A program made the position numbers and the translations under genes. From Mycolicibacterium sp. P1-5 (GTDB lineage Bacteria; Actinomycetota; Actinomycetes; Mycobacteriales; Mycobacteriaceae): 64,000 nucleotides of DNA. Where the stretch lies: NCBI RefSeq assembly GCF_008329565.1, contig NZ_NPKT01000015.1:62001-126000 (forward strand), written 5' to 3'. Numbering within the stretch: the stretch's first letter is position 1; each line of letters begins with the position of its first letter. Below, one piece after another: positions 58,602-64,000 of the stretch. Below the pieces are notes generated by a model. The model worked only from the letters and a program-made list of their open reading frames with translations. It did not search any database and was not told the DNA's origin.

Positions 58602-60512
58602 TTAGTTGGGGATGCTCAGGTCGTAGAGCTCCGTGCCGCCGATGTCCTGAGCAGTGAAGTGCTGCTGAATCCACTTGGTGATCTGCGTGCCGGGGCCCGA
58701 GTCGCCGCCAAGGCCACCGCGATGGCCGCCGCCGGGACCATTGCCGACGACGAAGTAATGCACCTGTCCTGTGGCGACGTAGTTCTGGAACTGCTCCAGA
58801 GTCGGCGAGTTGTCGCCGCCGCTGAATCCGCCGATCGACATGACCGACGTTCCGGTGGCAAGCTCCAGGCTGCCCGCAACATGTGACCCGACAGTTGCTG
58901 CGGCCCAACGATTGTCGCTCTCGGTAAGCAGCCCCTTGAGCTCGGTGTTGTCCGACGGCTGGACCTCCTGTCCGCCGGGGCCACCTGGGCCACCGAAGCC
59001 GAAGCCTCCGCCCGCGCGGGGCGGGCCGGACGTCGGAATGCCGCCACCGTGATCACCGGCGACCGTCTCCACGGTGTACGCCGCGGTGGCACCGAGCCCG
59101 AACAACAGGGCCGCCGCGGCGAGCGCGACCGTCCACCGGCCCAGTCGATGAGCGCCGGCCAGCAGCACCGCCGACACTCCGATCGCGCCCACCAGAACGG
59201 TCCAGCGCAACCAGGGCATCCACTCCGGCGTACGGTCGAGCAGGATGAAGTTCCACACCCCGGTGACCGCGAGCATCGCCGCGAGCACCACCCGGGATGC
59301 CACAAATTCCCTGCCACGCCAGAGTTCTCGCACGCCGATGCCGATCACCGCACCGATCGCCGGCGCCAGCGCAATCGTGTAGTAGGGGTGCATGATCCCC
59401 TTCATGAAGCTGAACACCACCACGGTGACCGCCAGCCAGCCGCCCCACAGCAGCAGCGCAGCGCGGGTCCGGTCGGTGCGTGGCGCGCGACGGGTGAACC
59501 ACAGTCCGGCCACCAGGGCCATCAACGCGGCCGGCAACAGCCAGGAGATCTCGGTGCCCATCGACTCACCGAACATCCGGGTGATACCGGTGGAGCCGCC
59601 GAACATCGAGCCGCCCATCGGGCCCGGGCCACCGCCGCCGGAGCTCGAGCTGCCGCCCGGGTTCCCGTCGCCGCCGAACACCCTGCCCAGGCCGTTGTAG
59701 CCCAGTGCCAGCTGCAGCAGGCTGTTGTTGGTGGAACCGCCGATGTAGGGCCGAGAGTCGCTGGGCCACAAGCTGACCAGCGCCAGATACCAGCCCGCCG
59801 ACACCACGATCGCGAGGAGACCGACCGCGAGGTCACGCAGCCGCTTCCACACACGGTCCGGGATCGCAACCAGCACCACCAGCGCGAACGCCGGGGTGAC
59901 CAGCAGGGCTTGCAAAAGCTTGGCCAGGAAGGCGAACCCGATGGCGACACCGGCCAAAGCGATCCAGCGAGTGGACTTGCCGTCCAGCGCCCGAATCACG
60001 CAGTAGGCGGCGACCACCATCAACAGCACCAGCAGAGCGTCGGGGTTGTTGAACCGGAACATCAGCGCGGCCACCGGCGTCAAGGCCAGCACCGCACCGG
60101 CCAACAGGCCGGCACCGTAACCGCTGACGCGACGCACCGCGCCGTAGACGAGCGCCACCGACGCCACACCCATCAAAGCCTCGGGCACCAGCATCGACAG
60201 CGTACCGAATCCGAAGATTTTGCCGGACAACGCCATCACCCACAGCGCGGCCGGCGGCTTGTCCACCGTGATCGCATTGCCCGCGTCGATCGACCCGAAC
60301 AGCAAGGCTTTCCAGCTTTGGGTGCCGGCTTGCACGGCGGCTGCGTAGTACTCGTTCGCCCACCCAGCGGCATCCAGGCCCCAGACGTAGAGCACCGCCG
60401 TCACCACGAGGAGAAGACCCAGCGTCGGACGAACCCATCGCGGACGCACTGAGCGCGGCTCCTCCTGCGGATTCAACACGGGCGCCGGAGCCCTTTCGTC
60501 GAGCGTCGTCAT
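58602..60512 (-). CDS. GT39 (ArnT/YkcB-like) membrane glycosyltransferase
   Basis: The 636-residue protein has about 11-12 helices and a large extracytoplasmic C-terminal domain. The catalytic loop after helix 1 is DAAGWANEYYAAAV with AGNAITVDKPPAALWVMAL, typical of polyprenyl-phosphate-sugar-dependent GT39 enzymes. Gly-rich inserts occur (GGSSSSGGGGPGPMGG and GGGFGFGGPGGPGG). It is coupled to the GT2-GtrA gene (TAATG overlap). A second, shorter paralogue lies at 61798-63594. It likely transfers a sugar to an envelope lipid or glycan. Confidence 0.9.
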   Translation of the reverse strand: MTTLDERAPAPVLNPQEEPRSVRPRWVRPTLGLLLVVTAVLYVWGLDAAGWANEYYAAAVQAGTQSWKALLFGSIDAGNAITVDKPPAALWVMALSGKIFGFGTLSMLVPEALMGVASVALVYGAVRRVSGYGAGLLAGAVLALTPVAALMFRFNNPDALLVLLMVVAAYCVIRALDGKSTRWIALAGVAIGFAFLAKLLQALLVTPAFALVVLVAIPDRVWKRLRDLAVGLLAIVVSAGWYLALVSLWPSDSRPYIGGSTNNSLLQLALGYNGLGRVFGGDGNPGGSSSSGGGGPGPMGGSMFGGSTGITRMFGESMGTEISWLLPAALMALVAGLWFTRRAPRTDRTRAALLLWGGWLAVTVVVFSFMKGIMHPYYTIALAPAIGAVIGIGVRELWRGREFVASRVVLAAMLAVTGVWNFILLDRTPEWMPWLRWTVLVGAIGVSAVLLAGAHRLGRWTVALAAAALLFGLGATAAYTVETVAGDHGGGIPTSGPPRAGGGFGFGGPGGPGGQEVQPSDNTELKGLLTESDNRWAAATVGSHVAGSLELATGTSVMSIGGFSGGDNSPTLEQFQNYVATGQVHYFVVGNGPGGGHRGGLGGDSGPGTQITKWIQQHFTAQDIGGTELYDLSIPN

Positions 60513-61753
60513 TACTTACCTCCAACAGTCTGGCCGGTGCGCCGGGGGTGGAACACCCAGCCGCGCAGCAGCACGAAGCGGACGACGGTGGCCATCAGGT
60601 TGGCCGCGATCAACACCAGGAGCTCGACGACGCGGTGTGGCTCGCCCAACATGTGCAACAGGGCCAGCGCACCACTGGTCAGGCCAAGACCGATCGCGAA
60701 GACAACGAATCCCTCGAACTGGTGTCGTGCTACACCGGTGCGACCGCGAACCCCGAAGGTGAACCGCCGATTGGCCGCGGTGTTGGCGATCGCCGTCACC
60801 AACAGGGCCACCAGGTTGGCGCCCTGGGCGCCGATCGGACGAAGCACCAGGAACAGCAACAGGTACGCCAGCGTCGACGCGATGCCGATCGCCGCGAACC
60901 GCACACCCTGATTCAACAATGACTTCGGCGCACCAGCCTGACTGCCGAACTGCGCACCGATGGCCTGCACCGAGATCTGCCCAGTACCGAAACCCTTGAG
61001 CAAGCGCGCAATTCCCTTCAGGTCGGCGAGGGCGGTCGCCACGATGTCAACCCGGCTGTCCGGATCGTCGACCCAGTCGACGGGGACTTCGTGGATCCGC
61101 AGGCCACTGCGCTCGGCAAGAACCAGCAGTTCGGTGTCGAAGAACCAACCGGTGTCCTCGACGTAAGGCAGCAGGTCCGCGGCGACGTCGGAGCGGATCG
61201 CCTTGAATCCGCATTGCGCGTCGCTGAACTTGGCGGCGAGCGTCGAGCGCAGGATCAGGTTGTAGCACCGCGAGATGACCTCCCGCTTGGCGCCGCGCAC
61301 CACCCGCGAGCCGCGGCCCAGCCGAGTCCCGATCGCCAGATCGGAATGTCCCGATACCAGCGGTGCCACCAGCGGCGCCAGAGCGGCCAGATCGGTCGAC
61401 AGGTCGACATCCATGTAGGCCAGCACCGGCGCATCCGAAGTGGACCACACCGCGTGCAACGCCCGCCCCCGGCCCTTCTGCTCCAGGCGCACCGCGCGCA
61501 CCCCGGGCAGCTCGGCGGCCAGCGCGGCGGCCACCGACGGGGTGGCGTCGATGCTGGCGTTGTCAGCGATCGTGATGCGGAATGAGAACGGGAAGTCCTC
61601 CTGAAGGTGACGGTGCAGCCGGTGAATCGAGTCGGCCAATACGGCCTGCTCGTTGTACACCGGGACGACGACATCGAGCACGGGCACACCGCGGTCGGCC
61701 GCGATCAGGGCGGCGTTGCGTCGGCGTGCCACGGGGATGTCGGTGATGGTCAT
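60512..61753 (-). CDS. Bifunctional GT2 glycosyltransferase/GtrA family protein
   Basis: The 413-residue product from ATG 61753 has a GT2 domain (about 25-265; VLDVVVPVYNEQAVLADSI, the acidic DVDLSTDL motif and DAQCGFKAI), then four helices of a GtrA domain (about 285-405; GVRFAAIGIASTLAYLLLFL). The GT2 part resembles dolichol-phosphate-mannose/polyprenyl-phosphate-glucose synthases (YkcC-like). GtrA proteins flip the lipid-linked sugar. It supplies the donor for the two GT39 enzymes on either side. Confidence 0.92.
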   Translation of the reverse strand: MTITDIPVARRRNAALIAADRGVPVLDVVVPVYNEQAVLADSIHRLHRHLQEDFPFSFRITIADNASIDATPSVAAALAAELPGVRAVRLEQKGRGRALHAVWSTSDAPVLAYMDVDLSTDLAALAPLVAPLVSGHSDLAIGTRLGRGSRVVRGAKREVISRCYNLILRSTLAAKFSDAQCGFKAIRSDVAADLLPYVEDTGWFFDTELLVLAERSGLRIHEVPVDWVDDPDSRVDIVATALADLKGIARLLKGFGTGQISVQAIGAQFGSQAGAPKSLLNQGVRFAAIGIASTLAYLLLFLVLRPIGAQGANLVALLVTAIANTAANRRFTFGVRGRTGVARHQFEGFVVFAIGLGLTSGALALLHMLGEPHRVVELLVLIAANLMATVVRFVLLRGWVFHPRRTGQTVGGK

Positions 61754-61797
61754 GCTTTTATCGTCGGCGGCCGCCGTGAGGGCCAAATTTGTCTTTG

Positions 61798-63594
61798 CTA
61801 TGCGGCAGCTGTGAATCCGTGCGACAGGTCGTAGACTTCTGTGCCGTCGACCTGGCGGGAGGTGAAATTGGCGCTCACCCAGCGTTGGATCTGCTCCGCC
61901 GCGTCGCTGCCCGACTTGTTGCCGAACATGAATCCGGGCACGTCGCTGCGGATGAACCAGTGGATGCGCCGCTGGGCGACGTAGGCCTGGAACTGCTCGA
62001 GGGTGGGTGCTGGATCGGTGCCGTTGAAGCCGCCGACGGCCATCACCGGCAAGCCGGTCGCAAGCTGGTATCCGGCGGCATTGCTCGACCCGACAGCTGC
62101 TGCGGCCCAAGTGAACTTGTCGCCGTCCTGGTGCAAGGCCACCGATAGTTCCGCACCGGGCTGCGGCGCGTCGAACAGTCCGCCCGGCAGTCCACCGTGC
62201 CCGCTCGACGGCCCTACCGACGGGATGGCCCCGCTGTGCGGTGCCGCGACAGTGGCCAACGAGAATGCGGCAGGTCCGGCCAGTGCGGCGACCACTGCCA
62301 GCACGCCCACCGCGATGCCGACCCGCCCCGGCAGGCGCACCACCACCAGCAGTAGCAGGGCGCAACCGATGGCGGTGACGACCACCGCGACCCGAAGCCA
62401 CGGCAACCACTGTGAATCTCTCTGCAGCAGAAGGTAAGCCAGCACTGCCGTGATGACGACCGTCCCCGACAGCGCAGTGGCCGCGCGAACATCGCTGCGA
62501 CGCCGCCACAACAGTGCGGTCCCAATCGCCAGGCCACCGCCGACGGCCGGGGCCAGCGCCACGGTGTAGTACGGGTGCAGGATGCCGTTGGCGAAGCTGA
62601 ACACCGCCGAAGTGACAACGAGCCAACCACCCCACAGCAGCAGCGCCGCCCGGGTGATATCGGTGCGCGGCGTTCGTCGGGTGATCACCAGGCCGGCGAC
62701 GATCGCGATGACGGCGGCGGGCACCAGCCAGGCGATGTGGCCACCCATCTCGGCGCCGAACAGCCGCGCCCACCCGACGTCGTGGTTCAAGTTGCCCAAG
62801 CCGCCGGTCTCCTCGCCGGTGATGCGGCCCAGACCGTTGTAACCCAGCGCCAACTCGACCATCGAATTGTGCTGAGAACCACCGATATAGGGCCGAAGAG
62901 TCGCCGGCCACAGGGCGACCAGAATCAGATACCAGCCGCCGGAGGCCACCAGGGCACCCACGGCGGCCGCCAGCCGAAGCAACCGGCCGCGCAACGGAGC
63001 GTCGGCGGCGATCAGGAACACCGCGCCCAATGCCGGCAACACCAGGAAGGCCTGCATCATCTTGGCCAGAAAGCCGATGCCGACAGCGACTCCGGCCAAC
63101 GGTAGCCACCACCATGCGGCGCCACCGTCGAGCGCACGCAGCGTGGCGTAAGCGGCGGCGACAAGCGAAAGTACAAGCAGCGCATCGGGATTGTTGAACC
63201 GAAACATCAGCGCCGCAGCCGGGGTCAGCATCAGCACCGCGCCGGCCAGCAACCCGGCCCATGCACCGCTGACCCGCCGGACCGTGGCGTAAAGCACCGC
63301 GACCGCGGCCACCCCGAACAGCGCCTGCGGCACCAGGATGCTCCACGAATTGACACCGAACACCCGCGCCGACAGCCCCGTCACCCACAGTGCGGCAGGT
63401 GTCTTGTCGACAGTGATCGCGTTGCCCGCGTCACTGGATCCGAACAGCCAGGCCGTCCAATTCTCCGCACCGGCCTGGGTGGCGGCCGAATAGAACGGGT
63501 TGGCCCAGCCACTGGCGCCGAGGTTCCACATGTACAGCGCGGCAGTCGCTGCCAACAGCAGCGCCAGAAGCCCCTGCTGCCGGTTGCGGATCAT
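61798..63594 (-). CDS. Second GT39 (YkcB-like) membrane glycosyltransferase
   Basis: The ATG at 63594 gives 598 residues. The domain plan matches the GT39 protein at 58602-60512: helix 1, ASGWANPFYSAATQAG, AGNAITVDKTPAALWVTGL, RFNNPDALLVLSL and a C-terminal extracytoplasmic domain with VMAVGGFNGTDPAPTLEQFQ. The Gly-rich inserts of the other copy are largely absent. It overlaps the upstream sensor kinase by ATGA, so the kinase and glycosylation genes are one operon. Confidence 0.9.
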   Translation of the reverse strand: MIRNRQQGLLALLLAATAALYMWNLGASGWANPFYSAATQAGAENWTAWLFGSSDAGNAITVDKTPAALWVTGLSARVFGVNSWSILVPQALFGVAAVAVLYATVRRVSGAWAGLLAGAVLMLTPAAALMFRFNNPDALLVLSLVAAAYATLRALDGGAAWWWLPLAGVAVGIGFLAKMMQAFLVLPALGAVFLIAADAPLRGRLLRLAAAVGALVASGGWYLILVALWPATLRPYIGGSQHNSMVELALGYNGLGRITGEETGGLGNLNHDVGWARLFGAEMGGHIAWLVPAAVIAIVAGLVITRRTPRTDITRAALLLWGGWLVVTSAVFSFANGILHPYYTVALAPAVGGGLAIGTALLWRRRSDVRAATALSGTVVITAVLAYLLLQRDSQWLPWLRVAVVVTAIGCALLLLVVVRLPGRVGIAVGVLAVVAALAGPAAFSLATVAAPHSGAIPSVGPSSGHGGLPGGLFDAPQPGAELSVALHQDGDKFTWAAAAVGSSNAAGYQLATGLPVMAVGGFNGTDPAPTLEQFQAYVAQRRIHWFIRSDVPGFMFGNKSGSDAAEQIQRWVSANFTSRQVDGTEVYDLSHGFTAAA

Positions 63595-64000
63595 GATTCG
63601 ACCGTTCGCGGCAACCGCACGGTGAATTCGGTCAGACCCGGCACGCTGTTCAGCTCGATGCTGCCGCCGTGGGCGCGCACCACCGCCGACGCGATCGCCA
63701 GGCCCAATCCGGTGGACCCGCCCTTGCGGGACCGTGATGTGTCTCCGCGCGCGAAACGCTCGAAGACCTCGGACTGCAGCTCCGCCGGGATGCCCGGCCC
63801 GTCGTCGACGACGCGCAGCACCGCGGCATCCGGCTGCGCGTGCAGCGACAGCGTCACCGAAGTTCCGGGCGCGGTGTGGGTGCGGGCGTTGGCCAGCAGG
63901 TTGGCCACCACCTGGTGCAGGCGGGCGTCGTCGCCGATGACGTACAGCGGATCTGACGGCACATCGAGGTTCCACTCATGGTCAGGTCCGGCGATGTGGG
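63591..64000 (-). CDS. Sensor histidine kinase, C-terminal ATPase domain (5' end cut by the window)
   Basis: Only the C-terminal 136 residues are in the window. The N box HQVVANLLANARTHT, G1 box DDGPGIP, F box (FERFARGD) and G2 box TGLGLAI are complete, so this is an active HATPase_c domain of an OmpR-partner type kinase (the KGGSTGLGLAI spacing is typical of TrcS/PrrB-like mycobacterial kinases). Its regulator should lie beyond the right edge. The four-base overlap with the GT39 gene suggests that the two-component system and the envelope genes are co-transcribed. Confidence 0.9.
   Translation of the reverse strand, partial: HIAGPDHEWNLDVPSDPLYVIGDDARLHQVVANLLANARTHTAPGTSVTLSLHAQPDAAVLRVVDDGPGIPAELQSEVFERFARGDTSRSRKGGSTGLGLAIASAVVRAHGGSIELNSVPGLTEFTVRLPRTVES

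Noticed and set aside
59049..60452. A 467-codon plus-strand frame opposite the GT39 gene.
   Set aside because: Its product is Gln/Arg/His-rich with no hydrophobic core and is explained by codon bias of the opposite gene.
60512..63388. A 958-codon minus-strand frame that appears to fuse the GT2-GtrA protein to a long N-terminal segment.
   Set aside because: The first ~545 codons lie out of frame inside the second GT39 gene and read as Arg/Gly-rich nonsense. The true GT2 start is the ATG at 61753.
1..64000. CRISPR arrays, insertion sequences and integrons.
   Set aside because: No regularly spaced direct repeats, transposase or integrase genes, or terminal inverted repeats with target duplications were seen.

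Overview
The window is GC-rich chromosomal DNA from a mycobacterium, most likely a Mycolicibacterium-type environmental rapid grower. The evidence is gene content and order. Recognisable homologues of Mycobacterium tuberculosis genes appear in the same order as Rv3716c to Rv3723, then Rv3730c-Rv3731, then Rv3752c to Rv3761c (ybaB, ami1, SRPBCC, FAD oxidase, CFA synthase, dnaX, aspartate aminotransferase, polD1/ligC, tadA, tyrA, proZWVX). Lineage-specific blocks are inserted between these anchors. An LpqH lipoprotein, a WS/DGAT acyltransferase, IrtAB, an EspC-family type VII substrate and many lipid-metabolism genes fit the same group. The species cannot be named from the sequence alone.

Layout. 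1-11.1 kb is a conserved core: partial YbaB, cell-wall amidase Ami1, an FAD oxidase plus cyclopropane-synthase pair, a TetR/DUF998 divergon with a visible tandem operator, dnaX, the essential aspartate aminotransferase, 4.5S RNA and tRNA-Ser(GGA). 11.1-16.4 kb holds secreted proteins: a small His/Gly-rich protein, an X-Pro-peptidase-like hydrolase, a PecA-like aspartic protease without a PE domain, and a PASTA lipoprotein. 16.4-18.6 kb is the polD1/ligC DNA-repair pair, divergently arranged. 18.6-25 kb holds a DUF302/CsoR-like operon with its operator, bacterioferritin, and irtAB behind an IdeR box. 25-33.7 kb holds GluQRS, an amino-acid ABC transporter, an amine oxidase, a P450, Tgt, a haloalkane dehalogenase and LpqH.

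33.8-37.8 kb has a WS/DGAT enzyme and a small operon of atypical composition. That operon encodes an EspC-family type VII secretion substrate, a two-domain partner protein and a small membrane protein, with secreted proteins of unknown function on either side. 38-44.6 kb returns to the conserved core (tRNA-Ser(CGA), tadA, tyrA, glycolipid-binding protein, the compatible-solute importer proZWVX, LapA-like protein). 44.6-54.6 kb is dominated by acyl-CoA and lipid catabolism: two phosphotransferase-family proteins, two acyl-CoA dehydrogenases, a class III CoA-transferase, an SDR, a quinone oxidoreductase and a TetR regulator. A low-GC acetyltransferase in this stretch looks recently acquired. 54.6-64 kb has an alkyl-sulfatase, a secreted phosphoesterase, and an envelope glycosylation cassette (two GT39 proteins around a GT2-GtrA fusion) downstream of a sensor kinase cut by the window end.

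The most interesting undescribed candidates are the type VII effector-like operon (35.6-37.3 kb), the CsoR-family repressor that lacks its metal-binding His and sits with a DUF302 gene, a secretion and linker module shared by three large exported enzymes, and a ~65-bp intergenic inverted-repeat element present twice. No CRISPR array, insertion sequence or prophage was seen.
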